Part shown: piece by piece, positions 35,198 through 44,137 of the stretch
Layout: every line of letters starts with the position of its first letter
How positions within the stretch are numbered: the stretch's first letter is position 1
Assembly: GCF_019924635.1 (NCBI RefSeq)
Contig: NZ_CP065037.1
Location: 2,728,001-2,792,000 of the forward strand
Direction of reading: 5' to 3'
Length of the DNA stretch: 64,000 nt
Origin: Leifsonia sp. ZF2019
GTDB lineage: Bacteria; Actinomycetota; Actinomycetes; Actinomycetales; Microbacteriaceae
The notes under the pieces: generated by a model
What the model was told of the DNA's origin: nothing
The model's input: only the letters and a program-made list of their open reading frames with translations
Databases searched by the model: none
Program-made: the position numbers and the translations under genes

Positions 35198-36604
35198 GTG
35201 GTGGACACCCAGGCGGACGCCGAGTACCGCATCGAGCACGACACGATGGGCGAGGTGCGCGTCCCCGCGGCCGCGCTCTACAGCGCGCAGACGCAGCGGG
35301 CCGTCGAGAACTTCCCGATCTCGGGATCGGTGCTCGAGCCGGCACAGATCGCCGCGCTCGCCCGGATCAAGAAGTCGGCTGCGCTCGCCAACGCGCGTCT
35401 GGGGGTCCTCGATCAGGAGATCGCCGACGCCATCGCCGCCGCCGCGGACGACGTCGTCAGCGGAGCGCACGACGGCGAGTTCCCGATCGACGTCTACCAG
35501 ACCGGTTCGGGCACCTCCTCCAACATGAACATGAACGAGGTGCTGGCGACGCTCGCGTCGCGCCGCCTCGGTGCGCCGGTGCACCCGAACGACCACGTCA
35601 ACGCGTCGCAGTCGTCGAACGACGTCTTCCCGACCTCGGTGCACATCGCCGTCACCGGCGCCCTCATCGACGATCTCATCCCGGCCCTGGACCACCTCGC
35701 GGTTGCTCTGGAGGAGAAGGCCGAGCTGTGGGCGACCGCGGTGAAGTCCGGCCGCACCCACCTCATGGACGCCACCCCGGTGACCCTGGGCCAGGAGTTC
35801 GGCGGGTACGCCGCGCAAATCCGTTACGGAATCGAGCGCGTGCAGTCCTCGCTCACCCGCGTCGCGGAGGTCCCGCTCGGCGGCACGGCGGTCGGCACCG
35901 GCATCAACACTCCCCTCGGCTTCCCGCAGCTGGTCATCGAGCTGTTGACCGCGGAGACCGAGCTGCCGATCACCGAGGCCCGCAACCACTTCGAGGCCCA
36001 GGCCAACCGCGACGCCCTGGTCGAGGCCTCCGGAGCACTCCGCACGATCGCCGTCAGCCTGACCAAGATCTGCAACGACCTGCGCTGGATGGGCTCCGGG
36101 CCGAACACCGGCCTCGGCGAGATCCACATCCCGGACCTGCAGCCCGGCTCGTCGATCATGCCCGGCAAGGTCAACCCGGTCATCCCGGAGGCCGTGCTCA
36201 TGGTCGCCAGCCGCGTCGTCGGCAACGACGCCACCATCGCGTGGAGCGGCGCTTCCGGCCTGTTCGAGCTCAACGTCGCCATCCCGGTCATGGGCACCGC
36301 GCTGCTCGAATCCATCCGCCTCCTCACCCAGGCCAGCCGGGTGCTCGCCGACAAGACCGTCGCCGGTCTCGAGGCCAACCTCGACCGCGCGCGCGCCTTC
36401 GCCGAGTCGAGCCCGTCGATCGTCACCCCGCTCAACCGCGTGATCGGCTACGAGGCGGCCGCCAAGGTCGCCAAGCATTCGGTCGCCCAGGGGATGACCG
36501 TCCGCGAGGCCGTCATCGACCTCGGCTTCGTCGACCGAGGCGAGGTCACCCTCGAGCAGCTCGACAAGGCCCTCGACGTCCTGAGCATGACCCACCCGGG
36601 CTGA
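35198..36604 (+). CDS. fumC: Class II fumarate hydratase
   Basis: 468-residue TCA-cycle enzyme, fumarate to malate. N-terminal [28 protein letters not shown], the [14 protein letters not shown] loop, and the signature [12 protein letters not shown] are all present, which separates it from aspartase and argininosuccinate lyase. GTG 35198 with GAAAGGAAG upstream. Followed by the family A palindrome. Confidence 0.96.
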   Translation: MVDTQADAEYRIEHDTMGEVRVPAAALYSAQTQRAVENFPISGSVLEPAQIAALARIKKSAALANARLGVLDQEIADAIAAAADDVVSGAHDGEFPIDVYQTGSGTSSNMNMNEVLATLASRRLGAPVHPNDHVNASQSSNDVFPTSVHIAVTGALIDDLIPALDHLAVALEEKAELWATAVKSGRTHLMDATPVTLGQEFGGYAAQIRYGIERVQSSLTRVAEVPLGGTAVGTGINTPLGFPQLVIELLTAETELPITEARNHFEAQANRDALVEASGALRTIAVSLTKICNDLRWMGSGPNTGLGEIHIPDLQPGSSIMPGKVNPVIPEAVLMVASRVVGNDATIAWSGASGLFELNVAIPVMGTALLESIRLLTQASRVLADKTVAGLEANLDRARAFAESSPSIVTPLNRVIGYEAAAKVAKHSVAQGMTVREAVIDLGFVDRGEVTLEQLDKALDVLSMTHPG

Positions 36605-36634
36605 CCCGCCCTCGGCCACACAGCCCTCGGCCAT

Positions 36635-36691
36635 ACAGGGGTCGCATCCCGCCGCTTCGCCACCGCGATACCGGCAGAATGCGACCCCTGT
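36635..36691. repeat. Palindromic repeat, family A copy 2
   Basis: Arms 36635-36647 and 36679-36691 are perfectly complementary (13 bp), with further partial pairing inside. The left arm CAGGGGTCGCATCCCGCCGC resembles copy 1 (1255-1276) in all but two positions. Lies 30 bp after fumC and converges on the prepilin peptidase gene. Confidence 0.8.
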
Positions 36692-36708
36692 GGTGTTTCC
36701 ACAGCACC

Positions 36709-37341
36709 TCACGCGAGCAGCACCACCGCCCAGAAGCACCCGAGCAGCACCGGACCGAACGCCACCTCCCGCCCGGGAGCGCCGAGCCCGCGACCGCGGA
36801 CCCCGGTGCCGGACCCGGCATCGGATGCGGCCGTCGCCCGCACGCCGCACCGCGCCGCTCTGCTCGCGGCCCATTCGACCGCCCCGACCATGGCCACGGT
36901 CGCGAACGCCGCCCCAAGCCACGCTGAGACCGCGACGTTCGCTGATCCGTCACCGTGATCCAGCAGCGCGGAGAGGGCCGCAGCGAGCAAGCCGGCCAGC
37001 TTCACATCCCCCATCCCCACACCACCGGCCGCCCATAGCACCGCCATCACCGCGAGGACGACGAGCGCACACACGACCGCCTCCACCCCCGTACCGGCCT
37101 CCACCCCGGCCGCGGCACGTGCTCCCGTCCCGGAACCGAGACCCACGGCCGCCACCGCGTACCCCGGCAGCACCAGCGCGTCGGGCAGCCGCCGCTCGCG
37201 CACGTCCGTCGCGATCAGCGGTGCCGTCACCGCGGCGATGTACAGGCCGACGACGGCGGCCGGTGCGGCGCCGCGTACGAGCAGCAGCGCGGCGCCGAGA
37301 CCGACCGCTGTCGCGGCCGTGATCCCCCTCCACTCCCCCAT
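36709..37341 (-). CDS. A24-family prepilin peptidase (TadV/CpaA-like)
   Basis: 210-residue polytopic aspartyl protease. The two catalytic aspartates are visible in ATDVRERRLPDALVLPGY and GVGMGDVKLAGLLA. There is no N-terminal methyltransferase domain, as in TadV/CpaA peptidases that mature Flp-type pilins. No pilin or tad genes are in this window, so its substrates lie elsewhere. Confidence 0.85.
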   Translation of the reverse strand: MGEWRGITAATAVGLGAALLLVRGAAPAAVVGLYIAAVTAPLIATDVRERRLPDALVLPGYAVAAVGLGSGTGARAAAGVEAGTGVEAVVCALVVLAVMAVLWAAGGVGMGDVKLAGLLAAALSALLDHGDGSANVAVSAWLGAAFATVAMVGAVEWAASRAARCGVRATAASDAGSGTGVRGRGLGAPGREVAFGPVLLGCFWAVVLLA

Positions 37342-37364
37342 GGCTCCACGCTAGGAGACGGCGA

Positions 37365-37410
37365 ACGGGGTGCTCCCCTCCCGGACGATCCCGTGGAGAG
37401 AGCACCCCGT
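37365..37410. terminator. Inverted repeat between prepilin peptidase and phoH
   Basis: ACGGGGTGCTC (37365-37375) pairs perfectly with GAGCACCCCGT (37400-37410) across a 24-nt loop. It lies 38 bases after the phoH-like stop on the minus strand and could end its transcript. Confidence 0.55.
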
Positions 37411-37448
37411 CCACACTCCGGCATGCGCCGCGTGCGCGGCGCGCCCAC

Positions 37449-38792
37449 TCAGGCGAGCTCGTTGGCCTCCAGCATCTCCGTCACGAGCGCCGCGATCGCC
37501 GATCGCTCCGAGCGCGTCAGGGTGACGTGCCCGAACAGCGGGTGCCCCTTCAGCGTCTCGATCACCGACGCGACGCCGTCATGGCGTCCGACACGCAGGT
37601 TGTCGCGCTGGGCGACGTCGTGCGTGAGCACCACCCGCGAGTTCTGCCCGACGCGGCTGAGCACCGTGAGCAGCACGTTGCGTTCCAGCGACTGCGCCTC
37701 GTCCACGATCACGAAGGCGTCGTGCAGGGAGCGTCCGCGGATGTGGGTGAGCGGGAGCACCTCCAGGATTCCGCGGTCCAACACCTCGTCCAGCACATTC
37801 TGCGAGACCAGGGCCCCCAGAGTGTCGAACACCGCTTGGCCCCACGGGTTCATCTTCTCGCCCTGGTCGCCCGGCAGGTAGCCGAGCTCCTGGCCGCCGA
37901 CCGCGTAGAGCGGGCGGAACACCATGATCTTCTTGTGCTGCTGCCGCTCGAGCACCGCCTCCAGCCCGGCACACAGTGCCAGCGCCGACTTGCCGGTGCC
38001 GGCACGTCCGCCGAGCGAGAGGATGCCGACCTCCGGGTCGAGCAGGAGGTCGATCGCGAGCCGCTGCTCCGCCGACCGGCCGTGCAGGCCGAACACGTCG
38101 CGGTCGCCGCGCACGAGCTTGACCTCGCCCTCGGCGACGACGCGGCCGAGGGCCGAGCCGCGATCCGAGTGGATGACGAGGCCCGTGTTGACGGGGAGGC
38201 CGTCGACCAGGGGGGTGCGCATCCACTCGTTCTCGTACAGGTCGCTCATCTGGTCGCTGCCCAGCGCGATCTCGGAGAGCCCGGTCCAGCCGGAGTCCAC
38301 GACCTGCTCGTGCCGGTACTCCTCGGCGGCCAGCCCGATCGAGGCGGCCTTCACGCGCAGCGGGAGGTCTTTGGAGACGACCGTCACGTCGAGGCCGTCG
38401 TTCGCGAGGTTGAGCGCCACGGCGAGGATGCGGGAGTCGTTGTCGCCGAGCTGCAGCCCGCTGGGGAGCACTCCCATGTTGGAGTGGTTCAGCTCCACCC
38501 GCAGCGAGCCGCCGTCGCCGATCGGGATCGGGAAGTCGAGCCGCTCGTGCTCCACCCGCAGGTCGTCCAGGTTGCGCAGAGCCTGACGCGCGAAGTACCC
38601 GATCTCCGGGTCGTTGCGCTTACCCTCCAGCTCGCTGACGACGACCACCGGGATGACGACGGAATGCTCCGCGAACCGGTGGATCGCCTTGGGATCCGAC
38701 AGGAGGACCGAGGTGTCGAGCACGTACGTGCGCTCGGCCTGCTTGGTTCCGTCGGGTGCCGCCTCGAACTGCCCGGTCTTTGATTCAGCCAC
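37449..38792 (-). CDS. PIN domain-PhoH ATPase (PhoH2-like)
   Basis: 447 residues. N-terminal PIN ribonuclease domain ([53 protein letters not shown]; four acidic residues) and C-terminal PhoH ATPase (Walker [15 protein letters not shown], Walker [13 protein letters not shown], then [13 protein letters not shown]). This fusion (PhoH2) is an RNase/RNA helicase in mycobacteria. GTG 38792; the upstream leader contains a perfect hairpin at 38806-38829. Confidence 0.92.
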   Translation of the reverse strand: MAESKTGQFEAAPDGTKQAERTYVLDTSVLLSDPKAIHRFAEHSVVIPVVVVSELEGKRNDPEIGYFARQALRNLDDLRVEHERLDFPIPIGDGGSLRVELNHSNMGVLPSGLQLGDNDSRILAVALNLANDGLDVTVVSKDLPLRVKAASIGLAAEEYRHEQVVDSGWTGLSEIALGSDQMSDLYENEWMRTPLVDGLPVNTGLVIHSDRGSALGRVVAEGEVKLVRGDRDVFGLHGRSAEQRLAIDLLLDPEVGILSLGGRAGTGKSALALCAGLEAVLERQQHKKIMVFRPLYAVGGQELGYLPGDQGEKMNPWGQAVFDTLGALVSQNVLDEVLDRGILEVLPLTHIRGRSLHDAFVIVDEAQSLERNVLLTVLSRVGQNSRVVLTHDVAQRDNLRVGRHDGVASVIETLKGHPLFGHVTLTRSERSAIAALVTEMLEANELA

Positions 38793-38805
38793 GACCACTC
38801 CCACC

Positions 38806-38829
38806 CCGCAGCCCCCGCGAGGGCTGCGG
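38806..38829 (-). promoter_or_regulatory. Hairpin in the phoH-like 5' leader
   Basis: CCGCAGCCC (38806-38814) and GGGCTGCGG (38821-38829) form a perfect 9-bp stem with a 6-nt loop, just upstream of the GGGAG ribosome site for GTG 38792. It may tune translation. The rest of the 253-bp gap to 39045 shows nothing I recognise. Confidence 0.4.
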
Positions 38830-39045
38830 ATCAACTTGGCGAGTCGGCCGCTGGGTCCCGAAACGAACTTATGTGGCCGTCTCGACCGGGCGCCATGCCC
38901 GATGCCACGAAACTACGCCGCACGACCGACACGGGCAGTCGCGGGGGCCGCGTGTCGTGTTTCCATCGGGTGAACAATCGCCCCCAGTTGTGGGAACTGG
39001 ACAGCACCGCCGTCGCGGAGTGCGCGTTCGGCCGCCGACCCGGCG

Positions 39046-40160
39046 TCAGATCGCGGACGCGTAGGAGGTGAACGCCGCGCGCAGCATGTCGAACGTCTCC
39101 TCTGTGGTGCCCGCGTGGACGCTGAACCGCACCGACGTCTGGCGCACCGACGCGCTCACGCCGTGGTTGAACAGGGAGGCGCTGAGCGCGGTGAGGCTCT
39201 CCGGCGGCTCCACCACGACCATGCCCGCGCGCTCGGCCGGATTGCGGGGCGAGACCACCGGCAGGGCGAACTCGTCCGCCAGGTCGATGACACGCTCCAC
39301 TCCGTCGGCGATCGCCGCGTTGACGTCCGCGACCCCTCGGCCGCGATCTCCTCGAGGGCCGCCGCGAAGCGCGCCTGAGCCACGGAGTCCGGATTCGAGA
39401 TCGAGAACGCCTGCGCACCGTGGGCGGGCTCGACGACCTCGTCCCAGGTGAGCCCCTGGCCGGTGCCGGTCCAGCCGCTGAAGACAGGGGTGAGGTGGTC
39501 GATCGCGCGGTCGCTGAGCGCGAGGAAGCCGGTCCCCCATCCCGCGCGCGCCCACTTCTGACCCCCGGCGAGTACGACGTCGGCCACCTCGTACGGGGCG
39601 TCGACCACGCCGAAGCCCTGGATGGCGTCGACGATCAGCAGCCGGTCGCCGATGACCTGACGGATCCCGTCGATGTCGGCGAGGTAGCCCGTGCGCGAGT
39701 CGACGAGGCTCACCATCACGGCGGCCGTGGCCGAGGTGATCTGGTCGCGGATCTGAGCGGGCGTCACGCGTCCGTGGTCGGTCTCCAGCCAGGTCGGCGT
39801 GATCACGCGCATCGCCTGCGCGGCGCGGACGGCAGCGTAGGTGACCGACGGGAACTCGGCGCTCGACAACAGCACCTCCCCTCCCGTGAGCCCGAAGGCG
39901 GCGTGCATGAGACCGAGGGAGGCGTTGGGCTGGAACGCGACCTGATCTGCCGGGAAACGGGTGAGGGCCGACACGGCCTCGCGCACCCGGGCGTCCTCGC
40001 CCTGCAGCCGGTCGACCGTCCCGTAGCGCGCCCGCGCCAGGATCTCGTACTGGGCCGTGGCCTCGGCCCGGACGGCGCCCGAGATCGGCCCGACCCGCCC
40101 GTAGTCCAGGTATCCCGGCTCCTCGCCGAACCCGCGCGCGAACTCTTCGACTGGCGTCAT
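39046..40160 (-). pseudogene. Class V aminotransferase (PLP), single-base frameshift
   Basis: About 371 residues when the frame is repaired. First frame (from ATG 40160): YLDYGRVGPISGAVR, QPNASLGLMHAAF, LIVDAIQGFGVVD, and the PLP lysine in VLAGGQKWARAGWGT, as in the selenocysteine lyase/NifS-like class V fold. The frame breaks at a run of four C (39333-39336); one more base restores reading into DLADEFALPVVSPR and FDMLRAAFTSYASAI. Homopolymer position makes sequencing error likely, though real inactivation is possible. Substrate unknown. Confidence 0.8.
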
Positions 40161-40184
40161 CCGAACCTCCCGTACGATTCTGGC

Positions 40185-40267
40185 GGCAACGGAGGAGTTC
40201 TGCTGCCGCACACGGCGTGTTGGCGGTGAAGGGAGGGGATCCTCGCCGGCGGCGCGTATCTCCTCCG
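40185..40267. repeat. Palindromic repeat, family B copy 3
   Basis: GGCAACGGAGGAGTTC at 40185-40200 and the inverse CTCCTCCG at 40260-40267, preceded by CGTATC as copy 2 has CGCATC. Lies between the uppS stop and the aminotransferase start on the minus strand. Confidence 0.75.
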
Positions 40268-40281
40268 CTGACGACGGAGGC

Positions 40282-41076
40282 TCAGCCGCCGAAGCGCCGC
40301 TGACGTCGGGAGTAGTCGCGCACCGCGCGCAGGAAGTCGACCTCGCGCAGGTCGGGGCCGAGCGCTTCGACGAAGTAGAACTCGGAGTGCGCGCTCTGCC
40401 AGAGCATGAAATCGCTGAGGCGCTGCTCGCCGGAAGTGCGGATCACGAGGTCGGGGTCGGGCTGGCCGCCGGTGTAGAGGTGCTCGCCGATCATGTCCGG
40501 GGTGAGGAGGTCGGCGAGCGTCTCGAGGCTGCCGCCCTCGGCGTGGTGCGCGGCGACGATGCTGCGCATGGCGTCGGTGATCTCCTTGCGGCCGCCGTAG
40601 CCGACGGCGAGATTGATGTGCATCCCGGTGTTGCCGGCGGTGCGCTGCTCGGCGCCGGAGAGGGCGGCGACCAGCGGCTCCGGCAGCCCGGCGGTCGAGC
40701 CGACGTGCTGCACGCGCCAATCGCGGTACCGGCTGAGGTCGTCGGCGAGCTCCGCGATGATCTCGATGAGATCGGAGAGCTCGGTGCTCTCGCGGTTCGT
40801 CAGGTTGTCGCTCGACAGGAGGTACAGCGTGGCGACCGAGACGCCGAGGTCGTCGCACCACTCGAGGAACTCGCGCATCTTCGCGGCGCCCGCGCGGTGG
40901 CCGTGCGCCACGGTGGTCAATCCGGCCTGCCGCGCCCACCGGCGGTTGCCGTCGATGATCATCGCGACGTGCTTCGGAAGTGCCTGCTCCCCCCGTCCCG
41001 CCAGCTCACGGCGCAGCCGCTTCTGATAGAGCCCGTAGAGCAGGCCGCTGCCGGGGGCCGAACTGCGTTTGCTCAC
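40282..41076 (-). CDS. uppS: Isoprenyl (undecaprenyl-type) diphosphate synthase
   Basis: 264-residue cis-prenyltransferase making the polyprenyl carrier for the cell wall. Catalytic Asp and substrate residues lie in HVAMIIDGNRRWARQAG; LYLLSSDNLTNRES, INLAVGYGGRKEI and DLVIRTSGEQRLSDFMLWQSA are the other conserved blocks. The basic N-terminal extension is common in actinobacteria. It uses IPP supplied by the IspH pathway. Divergent from trhA. Confidence 0.94.
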   Translation of the reverse strand: MSKRSSAPGSGLLYGLYQKRLRRELAGRGEQALPKHVAMIIDGNRRWARQAGLTTVAHGHRAGAAKMREFLEWCDDLGVSVATLYLLSSDNLTNRESTELSDLIEIIAELADDLSRYRDWRVQHVGSTAGLPEPLVAALSGAEQRTAGNTGMHINLAVGYGGRKEITDAMRSIVAAHHAEGGSLETLADLLTPDMIGEHLYTGGQPDPDLVIRTSGEQRLSDFMLWQSAHSEFYFVEALGPDLREVDFLRAVRDYSRRQRRFGG

Positions 41077-41148
41077 GGGGATACGTTAGCGCCCCCGGTC
41101 CCGTGCGGCTCTCAGCATCCCGCCACCCTCGTCCCCTACGCTTGGGCC

Positions 41149-41967
41149 ATGTCGTCCCGAAACCGTCATCAGCCCGAGGATGTCGCCGAGCTCCTGCACG
41201 AGCCCGCGACCGAGCTCGACGCGTCGGACGCCGCGGTCCAGGCTGACGACGCCGCCGCTCGCTCGCACGGACGCGACCTCCCGAACATCCCGCTGCTCGA
41301 CGCGTCTCCGGCCAACGTCGCCGACATCAAGCCGACGTGGCGCGGCTGGATCCACGCGGGGACGTTCCCCGTCACGATCGCCGCGGGCATCGTCCTCATC
41401 TGCCTCGCGCAGGGAGCGCCCGCCAAGTGGGCGTCGGCGGTGTTCATGCTCACGTCGATGCTGCTGTTCGGCAACTCGGCGCTCTACCACCGGTTCAACT
41501 GGAAGCCGCGCACCAAGGTCGTGCTCAAGCGCATCGACCACGCCAACATCTTCCTGCTGATCGCCGGCACCTACACCCCCCTCGCGATCCTCGCGCTGCC
41601 TCCGGAGAAGGGCATCCTGCTGCTCTGCCTCGTGTGGGGCGGCGCACTGCTCGGGATCGGCTTCCGGGTGTTCTGGATCACCGCGCCGCGCTGGCTGTAC
41701 GTGCCGATCTACGTCGCGCTGGGCTGGGCGGCGATGATGTACATCGTCGACCTCGTCGAGGCGAACGTCGCCATGATGGTGCTCGTGCTCGTCGGCGGCG
41801 TGTTCTACACGGTCGGCGCCGTGATCTACGGGCTCAAGCGTCCGAACCCGTTCCCGGGGAAGTTCGGCTTCCACGAGATCTTCCACACGCTGACCGTGCT
41901 GGCTTTCCTCTGCCACTGGACGGCGACGCTGCTGATCGCGCTGCACCCCGCCTACAACGCGGGCTGA
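41149..41967 (+). CDS. Hemolysin III/TrhA-family membrane protein
   Basis: 272 residues with seven TM helices. Conserved PAQR/HlyIII residues are visible: SALYHRFNW, RIDHANIFLLIAGTYTPL and FHEIFHTLTVLAFLCHW, supplying the metal-binding Ser, Asp and His set. The acidic cytoplasmic N-terminus (about 60 residues) is longer than in E. coli. The family is linked to membrane lipid homeostasis rather than haemolysis. Confidence 0.92.
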   Translation: MSSRNRHQPEDVAELLHEPATELDASDAAVQADDAAARSHGRDLPNIPLLDASPANVADIKPTWRGWIHAGTFPVTIAAGIVLICLAQGAPAKWASAVFMLTSMLLFGNSALYHRFNWKPRTKVVLKRIDHANIFLLIAGTYTPLAILALPPEKGILLLCLVWGGALLGIGFRVFWITAPRWLYVPIYVALGWAAMMYIVDLVEANVAMMVLVLVGGVFYTVGAVIYGLKRPNPFPGKFGFHEIFHTLTVLAFLCHWTATLLIALHPAYNAG

Positions 41968-41970
41968 CGC

Positions 41971-42237
41971 CTAGCGCTCGTCGCCCGGGCGGGGGTCCGG
42001 GCGATCGGTCGCCTGCTCGGCGTCGAGCTTCTGCGCGATCTCCTCGCGGTAGCGCACGCGGCGGATGCGGCGGACCATGTCGAGGATCAGCAGCACGGCG
42101 GCGACCGCGATCACGAACGTGACGACGAAGCCGACGACGCCCGGAGTGACCTGGTCCTCGCTGGGGCCGCTCGACGGAGTCGGGGTCGGCGTGGCCGCCA
42201 GCCAGACGGAGGCGCGCAGGAGGGCGTCGGCGATCAT
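41971..42237 (-). CDS. Small membrane protein, hypothetical
   Basis: 88 residues: an N-terminal hydrophobic stretch with a Thr/Pro-rich region, one clear TM helix (GVVGFVVTFVIAVAAVLLIL) and a basic-then-acidic cytoplasmic tail (RRIRRVRYREEIAQKLDAEQ). Convergent with the trhA-like gene, divergent from the DUF4307 gene. A widely conserved Microbacteriaceae-type neighbour of greA, I think, but without an assigned function. Confidence 0.6.
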   Translation of the reverse strand: MIADALLRASVWLAATPTPTPSSGPSEDQVTPGVVGFVVTFVIAVAAVLLILDMVRRIRRVRYREEIAQKLDAEQATDRPDPRPGDER

Positions 42238-42366
42238 CGTTCGGGGATCTCTTCTCTCGAGTCGGGAGGAAGCCGTGATTCACAGCTTCGTCTCCTAGTC
42301 TTGACTCAGCCTACCGCCGCCCCGACGGCAGGCCTGAACGTGGACCGAGAGGCGGAACCGGCGCGC

Positions 42367-42768
42367 ATGGCCGTGACGCAGACCATCGATCGCCGCTACG
42401 GACGCACGCCGCAGCGCAAGCGGCGCGACCGCTGGCTCCTCATCGGCGGCGGAGTAGCCGTCCTGGCCGTCGTCGTGGCCTGGTCGTTCTGGGCCGGCTG
42501 GGACAACAACCAGTCCGAGCTCGAAGCGACCGACACCGCGTACAGCATCACCGACGCGCATCACGTCGACATCAGCTTCACGATCAACGCCCCGAAAGGC
42601 ACGCCCGTCACCTGCGCGATCCAGGCCCTCAACGAGGACTTCGCGATCGTCGGCTGGCGCATCGTCAGTTACCCGGGATCCGACGCCCGCGTCACCCAGC
42701 ACACGGAGACCATCCGCACCATCCAGCAGAGCAACACAGGTTTGATTAACACCTGCTGGCTGACCTAG
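42367..42768 (+). CDS. DUF4307 membrane protein
   Basis: 133 residues: RRYGRTPQRKRRDRW basic segment, one TM helix (LLIGGGVAVLAVVVAWSFWAG) and an external beta domain with two cysteines (PVTCAIQALNEDFAIVGW and the terminal NTCWLT). This is DUF4307, which is normally just upstream of greA in actinobacteria. ATG 42367 fits the family start; TTG 42301 would add 22 residues. Followed by a strong terminator. Confidence 0.88.
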   Translation: MAVTQTIDRRYGRTPQRKRRDRWLLIGGGVAVLAVVVAWSFWAGWDNNQSELEATDTAYSITDAHHVDISFTINAPKGTPVTCAIQALNEDFAIVGWRIVSYPGSDARVTQHTETIRTIQQSNTGLINTCWLT

Positions 42769-42780
42769 CATTCTGTGGAT

Positions 42781-42814
42781 ACGCCCCGACCGAGGTCGGG
42801 GCGTCTACTTTACC
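42781..42814 (+). terminator. Rho-independent terminator after DUF4307 gene
   Basis: ACGCCCCGAC (42781-42790) pairs with GTCGGGGCGT (42795-42804), 4-nt loop, followed by CTACTTTAC. It separates this gene from greA. Confidence 0.8.
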
Positions 42815-42877
42815 CACCGGCTGCGGCCGGCCTATCTGCCCACGCGGCCCATCGCCGCGGGCGCGAAGGAGCTCACC

Positions 42878-43369
42878 ATGTCCCAGGAGACCCCGGTCAC
42901 CTTTCTGACCCAGGATGCGTACGACCGTCTCGCGGCGGAACTCGAGGAGCTCAGCGTCAACGGCCGCAACGAGATCGCCAAGCGCATCGAGGCGGCGCGC
43001 GAGGAGGGCGACCTCAAGGAGAACGGCGGCTACCACGCCGCCAAGGACGAGCAGGGCAAGATCGAGGCCCGCATCGTCCAGCTGACCAACCTCCTGCGCA
43101 GTGCCACCGTCGGCGACGCCCCGGAGAGCCACGGCGTCGTCGAGCCGGGCACCGTCATCACCGCGACCATCGCGGGCGACGAGAGCGTCTTCCTGATCGG
43201 CAACCGCGAGATCGCGGCCGGGACCGAGCTCCCCGTCTACAGCGAGCAGAGCCCGCTCGGCGCGGCCATCCTGGGCCTCAACGTCGGTGACAAGACCGAG
43301 TACACGGCCCCGAACGGCCGGCAGATCGCGGTGGAGATCACGAAGGTCGAGACCTACGCCGGCCAGTAG
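42878..43369 (+). CDS. greA: Transcription elongation factor GreA
   Basis: 163 residues; rescues backtracked RNA polymerase by stimulating transcript cleavage. N-terminal coiled coil with the tip acidic residues in EEGDLKENGGYHAAKDEQGK and C-terminal FKBP-like domain (SPLGAAILGLNVGDKTEYTA). Start ATG 42878 with GAAGGAG upstream. Confidence 0.95.
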   Translation: MSQETPVTFLTQDAYDRLAAELEELSVNGRNEIAKRIEAAREEGDLKENGGYHAAKDEQGKIEARIVQLTNLLRSATVGDAPESHGVVEPGTVITATIAGDESVFLIGNREIAAGTELPVYSEQSPLGAAILGLNVGDKTEYTAPNGRQIAVEITKVETYAGQ

Positions 43370-43386
43370 TCGGCGAGACCACGTCG

Positions 43387-43417
43387 GATGCGCGTCCCCG
43401 TTCCGGGGGCGCGCATC
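43387..43417 (+). terminator. Hairpin terminator after greA
   Basis: GATGCGCGTCCCC (43387-43399) pairs with GGGGCGCGCATC (43406-43417) except for one bulge. No T-run. It is 18 bases after the stop and faces the TetR gene. Confidence 0.6.
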
Positions 43418-43453
43418 GTCGTTCCGGCCGCCTTGTCCGCGAGGGTCCCTCGG

Positions 43454-44029
43454 TCAGGCGGGCAGGGATTCGTGCGCGTCGGAGGCGCGGAGGGCGTCGA
43501 TGGCCAGCGCCGCGAACCTCCGTGCGGCGGCCGGCCGCTTCTCCAGCGGCGCGGAGGAGAGCACCCGGCCGGCGAGGAGGACGAAGAGCAGGTCGTCGAC
43601 AGCGAAATCGGACCGCAACCCTCCGGCCGCCTGGGCGCGGCGCGCCAGCCCCGCGACGAGCCGCAGCAGCTCTGCGCGGTGGCGATGGAGCTCCGCCGCC
43701 TCCGTCGACGAGGACAGGAACGCCTCGACGAAGCCGTGGTTGCGCCCGTTCAGGAGGGTGATCCGTTCGATCACCGACCGGAGCCCGCGCCACGGGTCCG
43801 GGTCGGCGCAGCCGTCGACGACGATCGCACGGCACTCCCCCAGCTCCTGCGCGAACGCCGCCTCGATCAGGTCGCGCTTGGTCGGGAACCGGCGGTACAG
43901 GGTGGCGGGCCCGATCTCGGCGACGCGGGCGATCTCCCGCATCGGCACGTCGATGCCATGCTCGGCGAAGAGTCCGCGGGCCGCCTCCAGTGCCCGGTCT
44001 CTGTTGTCCTGCGCGTCGGCGCGGAGCAT
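43454..44029 (-). CDS. TetR-family transcriptional regulator
   Basis: 191 residues. N-terminal TetR HTH: ALEAARGLFAEHGIDVPMREIARVAEIGPATLYRRFPTK region; C-terminal ligand-binding helices. ATG 44029; TTG 44041 is an alternative. It is divergent from a zinc-free quinone oxidoreductase-type gene, and a perfect palindrome sits between them. Confidence 0.9.
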   Translation of the reverse strand: MLRADAQDNRDRALEAARGLFAEHGIDVPMREIARVAEIGPATLYRRFPTKRDLIEAAFAQELGECRAIVVDGCADPDPWRGLRSVIERITLLNGRNHGFVEAFLSSSTEAAELHRHRAELLRLVAGLARRAQAAGGLRSDFAVDDLLFVLLAGRVLSSAPLEKRPAAARRFAALAIDALRASDAHESLPA

Positions 44030-44067
44030 CTGAGTCAATCGGTGCCCCCGGTTCCTCAGTTCGGATA

Positions 44068-44087
44068 AGTGGACGGATGCGTCCACT
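44068..44087. promoter_or_regulatory. Palindromic TetR operator
   Basis: AGTGGAC (44068-44074) and GTCCACT (44081-44087) with a 6-nt spacer, flanked by TA and AC. Lies midway between the divergent TetR and oxidoreductase genes, as expected for a shared operator. Confidence 0.75.
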
Positions 44088-44137
44088 ACGGTCGACCCGA
44101 CAGTACCGCACTCGGCGGTGCGGAGACGGAGCGGGAC

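Noticed and set aside
39046..40160. Programmed frameshift in the aminotransferase
   Set aside because: No slippery heptamer with a downstream structure was apparent, and the family does not use recoding; a short homopolymer indel is simpler.
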